Assembly (NCBI GenBank): GCA_038030265.1
Contig: CM075940.1
Location: 6,696,001 to 6,760,000, forward strand
DNA length: 64,000 bases
Direction: 5' to 3'
Origin: Corythucha ciliata
Taxonomy: Eukaryota > Arthropoda > Insecta > Hemiptera > Tingidae
Shown: in pieces, positions 1 through 11,979 of the stretch
Numbering within the stretch: the first letter of the stretch is position 1
How the letters are laid out: every line of letters begins with the position of its first letter
Program-made: the position numbers and the translations under genes
The notes under the pieces: generated by a model
Database searches by the model: none
What the model was told of the DNA's origin: nothing
What the model saw: only the letters and a program-made list of their open reading frames with translations

Positions 1-570
1 CCCCAGTGTAATAGGCTTACCGTGCGCCTCGGCGCTTACGGCATGCACCAGGGCTCTGTCGGTGGACATAATTATATTACTCTGGCCTCTGGCTGAACGA
101 TGAAGGGACTACCCAGGAGTGTATTGGAAAAATTCGGAGGGACCCAGGTAAAACTTCCACGAACGCCGCTCAGTCACTGGCTGCTCCGTACATGGACACT
201 ACCGAGGTCAAACCTGACATTGGTGGGACCGAAGAAGTTCCTGTGGAGGGCAGTTTTAAAGAACATACCCCAGGGGTTTATCTCTTTATCCTTGGCACTC
301 ACGTGCTCAGCGTGTCTCAGCTGGCGATTAACTCTTATCCGCTTCCAGCAAGCGACGACCTCCTCTGACTTTATTTCAAATGGAGAGAGCGATCTTCACA
401 GGATCAGCACTATCGGGCTTCTCACGCTTGATAGTGCTCCGGCCAGCAATACTCTAGTCGAGGACCTTCTCTGGCCTAGATCAACCGATCCAAGAGCGGC
501 ACAATCAGAGGCGTTGAGTTTAGGTTTTCGTGGGGGGGGGGGGCTATGGGGAAAATTAGCTGGGCATTGA
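1..570 (+). other. GC-rich, coding-like remnant of unknown origin
   Basis: About half GC, unlike the AT-rich sequence that follows, and unusually open in several frames. One frame reads from 19 to a TGA at 94-96 (including AYGMHQGSVGGHNYITLASG). A second is open from 96 to a TGA at 366-368. A third is open from 100 to 570. The first two join at a one-base frame offset, as in a decayed coding sequence cut by the window edge. I do not recognise the protein. The last 60 bases, ending in AAAATTAGCTGGGC after a G run, resemble 24278-24330, so at least the end is repeated in the genome. Confidence 0.2.
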
Positions 571-715
571 TAGAGGGGAAGGGGGTAAGTATTAACATTT
601 CGCAGTACCTAATTAAAGATTAACAAAATAATATAACTGAGCACAAAAAGTAAGAACAAACATCTCATATTTGAACTCGGAAAATTATCAAACTGAGAAT
701 AATGGGCGTCTATTA

Positions 716-1418
716 AGGCGGCTACACACTATCGTGTTATGTCATAACACGAAACACGAGACAAGGGTATTCGGCGAAACATGCCGCAAGTGTGTGGACG
801 GATGCTTGTTTCGTGTTACGGCATAAAAAACTGTTCTGTCTCGTGTTACGAGTGTATCCGAAAAAAGTCGGTTTTTCAGACACATCAAAGGGTTTTGTTT
901 CGCCATAACACCGAAACAGAAACAAGTACAAATACTCGTACACACTTTTGCCGAAACAACGAAAGGTTTAGTTTACTAGTACACTACCTGCAGAAGTTTT
1001 CAAATAGACCTGAAAGCTCCTTCAAGAGACTTAACATTAAATCCGTGCCGCCACTCCTGCAAAAATTGAAGAGAATTTGTGATTCGAGTTATCACTTAAA
1101 GTAAATTGAGAGATTCCACCATCGCCGTTTAGTTTTCACTCTTAAAGCTTTGTTTGTGCAACAAACGCCCGGTTCGCGACTATGTATGCCACGGTAGCTT
1201 CTAGCACATCATCGTCTGACATCGCGAAGGCTTCTGAGTGCTTAATGTCTGTTTCGCGAGACACATTTTAGTATCCGCAGTTGAAATGTTTTGGGGTAAC
1301 AATCCCATAGTGTGTACAGGCTGCTACGTTGTAGGCTCACAACACGAAACACATACGGCGAAACATTTTGTTTCGTGTTTCGTGTTATGACATAACACGA
1401 TATAGTGTGTAGCCGCCT
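716..1418. mobile_element. MITE-like element with palindromic termini
   Basis: The ends are inverted repeats of about 45 bp. The left begins AGGCGGCTACACACTATCG and the right ends with its complement, TAGTGTGTAGCCGCCT. Just inside each end is a short palindrome built on TCGTGTTATG and CATAACACGA, and the motif TTTCGTGTTA recurs internally. No transposase frame is present; the short frames inside are by-products of the repeats. The target duplication is unclear, so the superfamily is not assigned. Confidence 0.75.
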
Positions 1419-1639
1419 TTGGGCTGGTTGTCATCACCCGATTAGACGTGATTTGGCTCCATTCGACGATTTTCAGTGCATGTGACTTCGAGAATTGAAC
1501 GTTGCCTGTGCTCAGCAAATTGTGTACCTGATTATTTCATTCTGCCCACGAAATCGCTACATCTGTGTTGTTCTTGGGGCCATTACGTGCGGGAAAATGC
1601 CTGGAAAAAGCGATACATTTGTGATTAAAAGAAAACAAA

Positions 1640-3060
1640 AGCGATAATTATCGGTTTCTCGATGCAACTTTCAGTTCAAAATTGCGAGAAAAAATAACTG
1701 ATTCGTGATGTATTGAAGCCATTTGACGGGTGGAATTGAGAAAACCCGCAAATTCGTGGCTAAAAGTAAGAAAAAAAATCACGGCTAACATTGAGAAAAA
1801 GGCTAATTCGGGGCGAAAATGGAGAAAAATGGCTAATTTGGGGAATAAAAACGTTACATTACGGGTACAACATTAGCCCGCACATAAAATTATGAAAAAC
1901 GCTAAATCACGACAAAAAATTGAGATACATCACTATTTCGCGGGATAAAACGCCAACTCACGGGTAAAATTGAGGAAAAGATTTATTTCACTGATAAAAC
2001 TAAGGAAAAGTTCTAATTCACGACTGAAATTAAGAAAGGTCCCTAATTCACGGGATAAAAGCGCTAAATCACGGCTAAAATTGAAAAAAAAATCGCTAAC
2101 TCGCGGATAAAATCGCAAAAATGTACTAATTCAAAGCTCAAATTTAGAAAAACACTGATTCACGCCTGAAATTGAAGATATTCAAAGCCAATTCACGGCT
2201 GCTGAAGCCAAGTTTTCGAATAAAATAGATAAGAGAAAAGTCGCTATTCTCGGTTAGAAGTGTAAAACTTAAAAAGTCTATAATTTGAGGGGTAAAAACG
2301 TGACAGTGCAGCTAAAATTGAGAAAAAACGCTGATTCGCGGATAATACAAGAAAAAGCGCTAATTCACAGGGCAAAAACGGCACTTCGCGGCTTTTTGAA
2401 GAAAAGCGTTATTTCACAGATAAAACTGAAAAAAAATCTTAATTCAAGTCTACAATTAGGAAAAGTCTCTAATTCATGGGATAAAACACTGTACTTTCAC
2501 ATCTAATACTGAGAAAATACACTAATTCACTTACTAAATTGAGAAAAACCGCTTATAAAATGCTAAAATGGAGAAAAATTAGTAATCTGCCAATGAAATT
2601 GAGAAAAACAGCTCATTTACGGGTAAAGTATGGAAAAAGCGCTCATTCGCCGCTATTAAATTGAGTAAAATGTCAATTCGCGGCTTCTTAAGCCAATTTT
2701 GCGTCTAAAATAAAGGAAAAACGCAAAATTGTGGGCGTGTGTGGACGTAAATCGCTATAATCGGGAATGTGCACAAATTCACTGGTTAAATTGACAAAAA
2801 CACTGGCTGGCGGCTAAAATTGAAAACATGCCAATTCATCGGCTTCTAGTGCCAATTTTGCGACAGTAAAATGGAGAAAATTTTGAGAGAAATCGCCACC
2901 AATTCGCTAATTCACGGATGAAATTGAGAAAAAGTGCTGATTCGCGGCTAAAATATTGAAAAAGGCTTGCTTAAATTGAGAAAAATCGCTTCTTCGCGGA
3001 ACAGATGCAGAAAAAGCGCTAATTTGCTGTTTAAGTTAAGAAAATACCATTACTCATCGC
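1640..3060 (+). repeat. Satellite family A, forward orientation
   Basis: Degenerate tandem repeat with a monomer near 29 bp, built from CTAATTCGCGG followed by CTAAAATTGAGAAAAA. No two monomers are identical and spacing drifts, so the array is old. The same family appears forward at 13150-15250 and 50320-50520 and reversed at 29000-29745, 54480-55260 and 61990-64000. There is no gene; frames here come from low stop density. Confidence 0.8.
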
Positions 3061-3076
3061 TATACCATAGTACATC

Positions 3077-3360
3077 CAGTGGCGGACTGGCCCGGGAGGG
3101 GTGGGTGTCCAAAACCCCCCCCGCGCCCCTTGGGCGTGGCGCCCCTCTCACAATCAGACCATCGTCGTATACCTATTTTCATAAATAATGGATTTACAAA
3201 CGAATATCTGTTTTTGGACTTGACAAAGTCGAGTTTCAGAAAAGGGGCTCTGTCCCCTTCGTGGTTATATATCGTATCTCGAAGAGGCGTAGAGTTTCAT
3301 GGGATCGGTTTCATGGGATCGGTTTCAGTTGGAGCGGGCCGGGGAGGGGCGATGACCTGA
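3077..3360 (+). mobile_element. Possible hAT-type terminus and GC-rich flank
   Basis: CAGTGGCGGACTGGCCCGGG at 3077 has the look of a hAT-type terminal repeat and resembles the proven hAT end at 15366 read from outside in. A GC-rich stretch follows. I find no matching opposite end and no 8-bp duplication of AGTACATC (3069-3076), so this is probably one end of a broken element. Confidence 0.3.
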
Positions 3361-4205
3361 ATAAAATTCGTTGGGCTTATAAGTAAGATGGGGGCGGCTG
3401 TCAAAGATCTCGTTGCATATATGAATAAGCAAAATCCGCCTTCAAAGGACAAACAACTCGAACTTTGACTGATTTTCATGGCAGAAATAGCCACGACCGG
3501 GCTAACTGGAAATTTAGCCCCAATAACTTGATTGGTTTTGCTAGACGTAAATCGTGTATTTCAGATCAGGAATCGCAATGTTGGCTCCCTAACTGACGCT
3601 TTTAAATTGGTATCTGGCACTGCCGCCAGACCAGCACTCTTATACCGGAAATGGTCAAATCTTGCAAACTTAGCCCCTCAAACTAATTATGTATTTGACT
3701 TAAGCCACTTGACTCATGCCCTGCCGATTCATTGTTACAAAATCCGTTAATTGGTTAAAAACTGGTAATTATGCCGCTTAGTCTGGCCATTTCACCCTAA
3801 AACCGTTCAATTAAACCTAAAAATGTGTCAATTTAGCCAAAGTACCTGACTTCTGACTCGAAATCGAGTAGGAATGACTATTCGTATACCTTTAAGAAAA
3901 GTCCGGTTTCCCCCGGAATCTTTCAACTGCCGGAACCGTTGATTCCCTCAACCAAGATAGTACCTCACCTTTTTTTTTTGAGCAGAAAAACTGAAGTACG
4001 TGGGTAAAAATGGCACCCTCTATTCCACCACCTTTTGTATCGTATAAACAAAAGGAAAATGGATATTTCGAGACCAAAGTACTGAGGTGTGAAACCGTTG
4101 AGATCATGAACGCCGAACGCAGACTTTGAAGTTTGATATTGTTTTTTACAGTTCTTTCTCCGTCAGTGAATTCAAAACTTGGGGATTACAACGTATAATG
4201 TAGAC
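3361..4205. other. No gene seen
   Basis: Between 3490 and 3850 there is a loose repetition of AATTTAGCC-type phrases, too degenerate to define a monomer. Nothing else is recognisable. Confidence 0.4.
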
Positions 4206-4504
4206 ATGGAAGAGGTGGAGCGAGCTAAAGTAAGTATCCGGTGATTTTTTATTTACGAATGAGCAGGCAGGGGGGCATTCATTCACTCTGTACAACCCGC
4301 AGGAACAGTTGTATAAAAGAATTAATGAAAATACTACCACGGAGCCTCGCACATGGACGATTAACGACTTTCAGATCGAGCGTCTATTGGGACATGGTCA
4401 ATTCGGTCCGAGTCCATCTGGCTCGTGAGAAAAAAACCGTGTACATGGTGGCTTTAAAGGCACTACTTAAATCCGAGCTGACATCTCCTCAAATGCAGCA
4501 TCAA
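4206..4504 (+). pseudogene. Aurora-type kinase pseudogene, exons 1-2
   Basis: ATG at 4206 opens an 8-codon exon ending at a GTAAGT donor (4230). A 37-base intron follows and exon 2 runs 4267-4504 to a GTGAGT donor. Exon 2 encodes a short N-terminal tail, then WTINDFQIERLLGHGQFG, which matches the start of an Aurora catalytic domain with its glycine-rich loop, and later VALK with the ATP-binding lysine. An extra C at 4408-4409 shifts the frame right after the glycine loop; the inverted copy at 21062-21345 lacks it and stays open. Aurora kinases are mitotic Ser/Thr kinases. The frameshift, an in-exon transposon downstream and the missing C-lobe make this a pseudogene. Confidence 0.8.
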
Positions 4505-5622
4505 GTGAGTCCCTTTTTTACTGTGTAATTGTTCAGTAGTCAATCTAGAATAATTCAGCCGGAATTATCCTGTCTAAAACAGTCCGGTCCTGTCCGGACT
4601 TGTCCTGTCTGTTTGGGGGGGGGGGGGCTACTCGTTCCCTGAAGTTTATATCAAGTTAGCTACACGCTAGCGAAAAGGCCAACAGTAAAGTAACTATACT
4701 ATAACCCCCCCTATACCCCCCCCCACCAATATACTAATATGATAGCTGAACTTTCACCTTTCTTTGAAGTATTCAAGGACCGAAGAATTACTGTCCCCCC
4801 TCCCCACAAATCCTTCCCAAGTGGTCTCATACGGTCAAACCATCGTCCCTCCTGATCTCCTGGCACTCAAAAGTGGCGTTGGCGCTCGAAACTCTAGTAT
4901 GGTGTGATATCTTTGGATGGCACAGATCAAAGTTGTATAGATATCAAGTTGCTTCGCTTGTGATAACGCGCGGTTCTCAAGGTCGAAGGGAAAATCGCTC
5001 CCGTCAGAGAGGTCTGACTCCGCTAGCACGTCTATTTTGCAATAGCAGTAAATGAGTTCAAGTGTGTTATTTTCTGTTTTTCTTGTTCCAATTGTTAATT
5101 AAACACCTAATTTGAGAATTAAAATGAATTGAACGCACATTTAGGAGCTTAGGACGACTAAGTCAGTAGTAATATTGGAGTTTATATTGCAGTACAGAAC
5201 ACGGCTATCTAAAATTGCTAGCATTATTTTTCAAGTGTAAAATGTTATGAACATTACTTCTGAATCAAAATGTTGATAGTTTTAGATATATGACTCATCA
5301 TTCGTGGGAAGAAAAGAAACACGTTTTTCATCCCGTGGGGCTCGTAGTCCAGCATAAATGCATTTATGTTCGAGTTCGAAAACGTAAGGCCACTACTTCT
5401 GCTTAAGTTATTGAAATTCGGGCAATTAAGGGGCCTTATTCTCCAACGAAATGAAAACTTTACTTAGGTAGAAACATTGAAATCTAGGCACGTATTCAAA
5501 GACATTTCTTAAACTTCAATTTCCTTAAGTGGACGTCTAAACAGCTGATTTTTTTTTCCTACAACGACTGATTTGATTTTTACTTAAGAGAATTATTTTA
5601 ACTTAAGTAGCGACTATGAATA
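4505..5622 (+). other. Kinase-pseudogene intron, no gene seen
   Basis: Intron sequence downstream of the GTGAGT donor. It holds G and C homopolymer runs (near 4616, 4700 and 4795) and otherwise unremarkable AT-rich sequence. Confidence 0.4.
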
Positions 5623-5728
5623 CGGGCCCTTTGGTGCGTTCACAAATTCCGTGCATCCTGTCTGTGTGGAGTCCGTGTAACCTATCAAAATGCTTCATTT
5701 TCGAGGGAATATATTTGTTTGGTTGCAT
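5623..5728 (+). mobile_element. Left arm of a MITE split by element A
   Basis: GGGCCC followed by GCGTTCACAA and, further in, TGTGGAGTCCGTG. The complement of 12905-12961 reads AAAGGCCCGTTCACAAG ... TGTGGAGTCTATG. The two flanks of element A are therefore themselves imperfect inverted repeats, as if A had landed inside an older PIF/Harbinger-style MITE. Confidence 0.4.
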
Positions 5729-5744
5729 CACTGAGAAAAAAGAC

Positions 5745-7030
5745 TTGAACCGAAGCCATTGCCTGATCAACCGAAGGGCTTTTCGGCTGACCGGTTTTTT
5801 TTTTCAGGCGGGTTTGACCCGTTCTTCGTGTAGACTTCACCCAAATGACGAATTTATGAACCGAAAATTTCAAGACAGCCCTGTCAAGCCGATACACGGG
5901 TTACGAGTGGCCCAAACGAACATCTCACTCCGCCCGAAGCTTCGGTCAAAGTTTAATTTTGGTGGAATCATCAATACTCTTGCCCGAAGTTTTCGGGTGG
6001 CTCGACTTTTAGACCGATGTTCAGCTCAAGAATATTTTCGACTTCAAGTTTGACACGAATTAGGTTCAAAATGTGTAACAGCCGAACGTTCGGTTCACTG
6101 CATGAACCGAAGCGACACGTGCACATGACTTTCGGTTTTCCCATTAACCGATTATGGGTAAGACCATCTTATATTTTTATTTTTGAGAAAATATTGAGCG
6201 TTACGGTTTTGAAATTACAGTCTCGTTCTGATGTTCACAACAATTTTTGAAGCAACTATAAGTACGCTTTTGTCTGACGAATTATTTGGTGAACCACCAT
6301 AAATTATAAGCTGGAAATTGGAAGAAGTGCTATTATTACTAGTAAATTAAATTTGGGGATGAGGTAATTTCATGTTGAGAATTTACAGGTGACTTCAAGT
6401 TATTACTGAGTCGCGGGGTCATGGCCCCCAGGCAAAGCCTGCAGCGCAATGTTTCCCCACATTTTAGTTAACTGAGTATACAGGGTGAGTCAGATAACAT
6501 GGATCAGCCACTTTTTTGCGTTATTTTAGCTGATTTTAAAATGTTGCTGGGGGGTGACCCCCTCAATTTTTATCGTGAATTTCAAATTTAACATTTAAAA
6601 AATACGAGGATTTCAAACAAAAATTAAAAAATATAGCTTCTAATTAAAAAGAAGAAAGTTGAGTCCAATTTAAGGTACTTCAAGAGCCCGTAAAATATGT
6701 TTAATTTTAAATTTGAAATTCGCGATAAAAATTGAGGGGGGTCACCCCTTAGCAGCTAAATCAGCTAAAATAAGGCAGAAAAGTGGCTGATCCATGTTAT
6801 CTGACTCACCCTGTATAAGACAAGAAGTTACGCTTCAAAAAAAAAAAAAAAAAACAAAAAAAAAATTGGGAAATAAAAAAAAGTGATGTTATCAGCAGAG
6901 GTTCGGTTGAGGCAGACAAGGTTCGGCTGAAGTTGAGTAGAGGAAGCAACGTTTTGTTCTTTTTTGCAAGTGCTTTGAACCGAAGAAGTCTCAAAAGCAA
7001 GGAGTTTCGGTTGATTCATGCACGAAGCTA
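5745..7030. repeat. Left subterminal CCGAA/TTCGG motif region of element A
   Basis: About fifteen copies of CCGAA or its complement TTCGG occur in both orientations, often as close inverted pairs such as CCGAAGCTTCGG near 5934. They cluster at 5748-6150 and 6900-7060, separated by a MITE. In plant CACTA elements such subterminal motifs are binding sites for an accessory protein; here that role is inferred. Confidence 0.65.
6481..6813. mobile_element. Tc1/mariner-type MITE
   Basis: The inverted repeats begin CAGGGTGAGTCAGATAACAT and are flanked on both sides by TATA, consistent with insertion at TA. The arms are long: GGGGTGACCCC and a run around AAATTTGAAATTC are mirrored toward the centre, making the 333-bp element nearly a full palindrome. 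No coding capacity. Confidence 0.85.
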
Positions 7031-7432
7031 GTGTATTATTCCCGTTCTGGCCGAAGATCTACAGGTCAGAACACAATACGGGCTCAGTTTGAGTTGAGAA
7101 GTGTTTCAGTCCAGTGTGTACAGTGTGCTGCCGTGTATAATTGCATCGACCTTCCAATCCAAGTAAGTTTTTTTAATACTAATATTTTTATTGTGACTGA
7201 TGTTAGCATTGAATGGAAAATCCTACATTGGCTTACAAATTATGCCTGCTTTTGTCGTAAAACGTCCATCCGTGGTTTGGGCTGACGTTCACGAGCAGTA
7301 TTTTATTTTCGGCTATCTGCGCCTTTGTTACGTGCCTGAATTCTTAACCGCAGGCGAAACTAATTATGCCAGACACAATTATAGACCTAAGCGGCATCAT
7401 TGAAGCCACCTTTTCACCAACAACATCAATAA

Positions 7433-9127
7433 AGCCCCGTACACACTAGGCTACTAATAGCGCGCTGCCAGTAGCAAACTACTAAAGGGCGAGGGGTGAG
7501 GGAAACTCGTTCACATTAGGCTACTACAACGCGCTACTACTAGTGAGCTACTTCGTAAGCTTGAAATATCGAAGCGAAACCTTTTGGTATTTCTTGTAAT
7601 TTCTGTTTGCTACTAAATTTACTGGCCGCGACTAAAGTCGAGCATGCTCAACTTGGTGCTACTAGTAGCTTGCTACTATCTGAGCGGGAGTTTTTGCTTC
7701 TATACTCAATTGCTCGTAAGCTCACGGAGGAGAACAAAGAATATTATAATTTTTTCTCGTGTTGGCAATTTTAATTAAAATGTCCCTCCCTCTTGATTTT
7801 TTGGAGGGGGGGGGGTGTCTAGCAAAGTTTGAAGTGATCTCAGGGCAACATAAATTTTGTTTTTTATAATTTTCCGTAATTTCGCCTACACGTGGGAACG
7901 GGCGTCACGTTGCCTGATAATTTGAAAAGAGACGTGAAAGAAATGTCCTACGTCGCATTAGTCTACAAGTCTGAACGAAGTGGGAATAATGAAAAATCCA
8001 GATCATTTATTATAAAAAGGCGGCTGGTATCTGCTTAGGAAGTTTTCTATGCTCGAGGCTAGGAGTTTACCACGACGCAAGGGCTCACACCGGGGATAGT
8101 TGGACGAAAAAATCCTAGCGATACGTCGCTATGGAATTTTATTTATAACGAGATCAAGATTTCGATGTTTTTACATAATCGTCAATCGCATAGCCGACGT
8201 CAGCTCCTAATCCACAATCACAAAAAGTTCTTCAAAAGTTTCTTTTGTGATTCTTATTTATGTCGAAGAACTTGCGGGATGCCATTCATCTCAATCATCC
8301 CGATCATTCTCTAGTTACTTCCTGCAACAGAGTGGAAGACTCTCCAAACGCTTTTCATTGGTAGAGCCACTCCGTCACCCACTTTCGCATCCAGCTTACG
8401 CCCCAACTTCTGCTCGTACAGGCCTTCTGCTGATCACTCTCTGGACGCAATTCAAATCAAACGACTTTTTCTGTGCTGGACCGGGGTCGGCAATGTTCAA
8501 CTCAGAATTTAAAAAATTATCGAACAAAATACGGTGAAAACCGCTCCCCGATAGCGTTAAAAACTGCATTTTTTGTCGTAATTTCCTTGGTTATTTCTGC
8601 TCAAGTCGATAATTATTATTGTTGAAGCCCACCTTGAATAATAAAAGAAGCTTACTAAAGTACGCGACACGAAATAAGGCGGGTGTGACTCATCGGCCCT
8701 CCCATGCCCTGTTGCCACTCCGTGCGTTGTGGGTGGTGATGTGGGGTGGGGTTTTACGAACGCTCACCGGCTCACAGCTCTCCAAAGTGACAACGATGGG
8801 AGCGCAACGTTGCCAGCTATGGGTGTGGACTTGAGCTTTTCATCGCATCTTTGGGACTATAATGCGCAACGTTGGTTTTTTAGTCGATAAGTCACACCCG
8901 CCTTATTTCGTGTCGCGTACTTTAGCTTCGTACAACTATTTTTTAGACATTTTAAAATGATCTACTACAGACAATGCGCTACTAAAGTAGGAAATTTTCA
9001 CCTTTAGTAGCTCGGTAGCTGCTACTGAATAGTAGCCGATACTGAGTGTTCACATTGCGCTACTAGTGCAGCTACTAGTAGCTTCCTGCTAGTAGCGCGC
9101 TACTAGTAGCCTAATGTGAACGGGGCT
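7433..9127. mobile_element. PIF/Harbinger-like non-autonomous element
   Basis: Left end AGCCCCGTACACACTAGGCT, right end AGCCTAATGTGAACGGGGCT, flanked by TAA (7430-7432 and 9128-9130). A 3-bp TAA duplication and GCCCCGT-type ends fit PIF/Harbinger. Inside both ends are many copies of CTACTA/TAGTAG (for example GCTACTAGTAGC), a subterminal motif set. No transposase is present. It lies in the first intron of the element A gene and contains a further element (8654-8925). Confidence 0.8.
8654..8925. mobile_element. MITE nested in the Harbinger-like element
   Basis: Nearly perfect inverted repeats of about 37 bp, beginning CTAAAGTACGCGACACGAAA at 8655 and mirrored to 8925. CTT on both sides (8651-8653, 8926-8928) may be a 3-bp target duplication. 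The interior is short and non-coding. Confidence 0.75.
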
Positions 9128-9306
9128 TAACGGTTAAAACCATCGAGCACTGGTTAAAAATAATTGCTGGTAGATGAAGATATTAATAAATTAGGTGATG
9201 GGGGGGGGGAGCATTTTCTTTTGAACGATATCTGTTGAAGGACTCAATCATTGGACTCCAATGATTGTTTTTTTGTGTGTGTAGTTCGTAGGCCACCTTT
9301 CTTAAA

Positions 9307-11979
9307 ATGGACGACTTAGTGGCTCTCTTGAAATCTTGGGGTCTCAGTCCAGGCACAGTCGAAAGCGTAATAGGTCAGTATTTTATCGAGCGGTGTCCCA
9401 TCATGGCTTTTGACCATGGAAGGTAGTCAAGTGTCCGTCACTGATTTGAATGTGTATTTTTCATGATTCGTACCGACAAGTTTTGGACCTTATTTTTCCT
9501 TTTTAAATTAAATCTATGGGAATCTGGGACCAATAAAATTAAGGATGACCAATTAAAAAGTTTTGGTTCTTGGCAACTCGGTAAAATGAAAAACAAATAA
9601 AAGGACGATGGGAATTCCAAAGTTAATTCTGTGGGCGGGGGGGGGGGTAGCTGAAAATTCTCGAATCTTTTCTTCTTAATTATGCGTCCTGAACTGAATT
9701 TCAAGTTCATGTTTCAATTTCCTGGACATTCTACCTGTGCAGTACAAAGCATTTCTTTTTAAAATTTCGGCCCCGAAATAATTTCAAAACCCCATTGTAC
9801 TTTTCAATTGAAATTTCACCCTTTTCCGTAGACTCGTTTATACTATACAGGGTGGAACAGGATAAGTGTGACAAAAAAAATTGGGTGAAAATAGGCCTCA
9901 TTTGCGATCGAAAACACTAAATAAACCATGGTCCGAAAATCAAAATCCTACGAGATATGATTTTTTAAACGTTTTTTGAGGCTTGCATCACTTTTCTTAA
10001 CTAAATGCGAATAGATCAGTTTACAGCTGACATTTGCAACTTTTGACGATGGATTTGGAAAGAGCACACTTTTTTCTGACAGGAATAGCCATTTTCGATA
10101 AAATTAAACTATTTTCTGTGGGCTTGAGAGATGCTCAAAGTTTTGCAAATCGTGGATCTCTAATTTTTCAAAAAATTCAGCCTCCACTTCTCCACACTGA
10201 ATCTAAGCGTATCGACATATCCCATGGGTCGGAAAAACTTCTTCAATTTGTCCTTTTTAAAATTACTCATAAGCGTTTTTTTAGTTCTTCAGCGAGTTTT
10301 CGGCAGAAAGGCCATTTCTTGAAAAAAAAAAATGATTTTTCTCTTAAAAATCGCTTGTTTTGACCAACCCAATTTGAACGAGCTTTGTGATTCAAAACAT
10401 GCTAAAACTCATTAAAGCCTTATCCAAAGTTTTCCTTCGAACCGAATGGAATGCGCACACCTACCAAAATATCAAAAACTGTCGCTCCGGCAGCTGGCTG
10501 TCGGCAAGGGTGCATTTCACTACTGCAAATTTCGGCGTGTTTAGCTGTTATTCGACGAAATTAGTGCACTTAATGACTCTACTTGTTGTTACCAATTTCC
10601 GATTCGAATACGAATTCGGAATTCGCAGTAGAGAAATGCACTCTATCCGACAGCTAGCTGCGGGAGCGACATTTTTTGAACTTTGACAGGCGTACACAGT
10701 CCGTCCCGTTCAAGGGAAAACTTTGGATGATGCTTTAATGACGTCAATCATGCTAAAAAACACAAAGCTCGTTCAAATGTTGTAGGTCGAAACAAGCGAT
10801 TTTGTAGAGAAAACCCATTCTTTTTTCTAAGAAATGGTCATTCCTGCCGAAAAATCACTGATTAACTAAAAATACGTTCATGAGTAATTTCAAAAAGGAC
10901 ACATTGGGGAAGTTTTTCCGACCCATGGGATGTCGGTGCGCTCAAATTTCGAAAAGAAAAGCGGGGGTTGACTTTTTTGAAAAATTAGAAATCCTCAATT
11001 TGCAAAACTTTGAGCAGCTCAAGAGCCCCCAGAAAATGGTTGAATTTTATCGTAAATGGCTAATCCTGACAGAAAAAAATGTGCTGTTTCCGAATCTGTC
11101 ATCAAAAGTTGCAAAATGTCAGCTGGAAACTGAGTTATTCCCATTTAGTTGAGAAAAGTGACGTGAGTCATAATAAACGTTAGAAAAATCATATCTCGTA
11201 GGGTTTTGATTTTCGGACCATGGTACAAAGGGTGTTTTCGATCACAAATGAGGCCTACTTTCACCCAATTTTTTTTGTCACACTTATCCTGTTCCACCCT
11301 GCATACATATTCAGGATTCAGGAAGCAAAGACAAACAGGAAAGAGGGCCAAAGTAATTCCTAAGGATTCCTGTCGTAGACCACTAAAAATCCGAAAAATC
11401 ATCGCTCCCTCTGCCGGACTCGTACAAGGTAATGAACTTTATTGCATAAAAAAAAAGCTCTTTATGATGCATTTTGTTTTCTACTTTTAAGTTTGTTTTT
11501 TGTTTTGTCATAACAGAATCTATCTCTCATAACGTTTCTACTGGCCTTGAATTCATCAAGTCTTACAACGAGGAGACTTTGACACCAGAACTTGTTGACG
11601 CATGGAAGTCCACGGTTGACGCATGGAAGTCCACGGTTGACGCTCGTCAACTAGATTTTGCCAAGGAGACTGTCGGGGAATATCTGAGGAAATATCCCAT
11701 TTTGGCAAACAAAGAAATCGCCCTGGCCTTGGTAAAATCGCGCCTATTAATGTTTTTAGAGTAAATTTGAAATAACACTTGTTTCTTCATTTTCAGTTCG
11801 AAACCGATTTTGACATCAAAACGAAACGCAAGGCTTCGAACGTCGACCTCACCAAATCGTTGATTGAGTATGGACCGATCATCATCGACCATGTCAAGTC
11901 TATGAGCCTTAAAGACAAAAAAACCAAGGCTTTCATTAAGTTCATTGTGGATATAGCTACTGATAAGAAGAACTTTTAA
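9307..11979 (+). CDS. Four-exon gene for a 192-residue putative accessory protein of element A
   Basis: Coding exons are 9307-9373, 11315-11428, 11517-11731 and 11797-11979 (TAA). All introns have GT-AG ends and phases agree, giving 193 codons with the stop. A 5' untranslated exon may end at 7162 (AAGTAAGT donor) and join at 9285; AATAAA at about 12152 could serve polyadenylation. The protein starts MDDLVALLKSWGLSPGTVES, a SAM-like helical start. A very basic exon 2 (FRKQRQTGKRAKV, RRPLKIRKI) follows, then an acidic to mixed helical C-terminal half. Exon 3 has a tandem 21-bp duplication (VDAWKST twice, 11597-11638). I do not recognise the family. Its place inside element A, its basic region and the similar start of the element B frame suggest a TnpA-like DNA-binding factor. 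That function is inference. Confidence 0.75.
9848..11301. mobile_element. Long foldback element in the gene's intron
   Basis: The ends are CAGGGTGGAACAGGATAAGT and its complement, preceded by TATA on the left and followed by CATA on the right, as for a TA-inserting Tc1/mariner-type element. The whole element folds back: 9848-10389 is mirrored, with divergence, by 10759-11301 (GAACGAGCTTTGTG against CACAAAGCTCGTTC at the inner edge). The loop holds another MITE. It ends 13 bp before the exon 2 acceptor at 11314, so it supplies most of that intron. The arms' open frames are not genes. Confidence 0.8.
10472..10680. mobile_element. MITE in the loop of the foldback element
   Basis: TGTCGCTCCGGCAGCTGGCT at 10480 is mirrored near 10653-10671 (AGCTAGCTGCGGGAGCGACA), flanked by TCAAAAA and TTTTTGA. 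GGTGCATTTCACTA and TAGAGAAATGCA continue the symmetry. A half copy lies at 36397-36455, so this is a dispersed family. Confidence 0.7.

Noticed and set aside
1640..3060. CRISPR-like array
   Set aside because: Repeats are degenerate throughout with no conserved repeat/unique spacer pattern, and the genome is eukaryotic.
10034..11152. Open frames of 90-109 residues in the foldback arms
   Set aside because: They lie in mirrored non-coding arms, the two arms give unrelated proteins, and no domain is recognisable.
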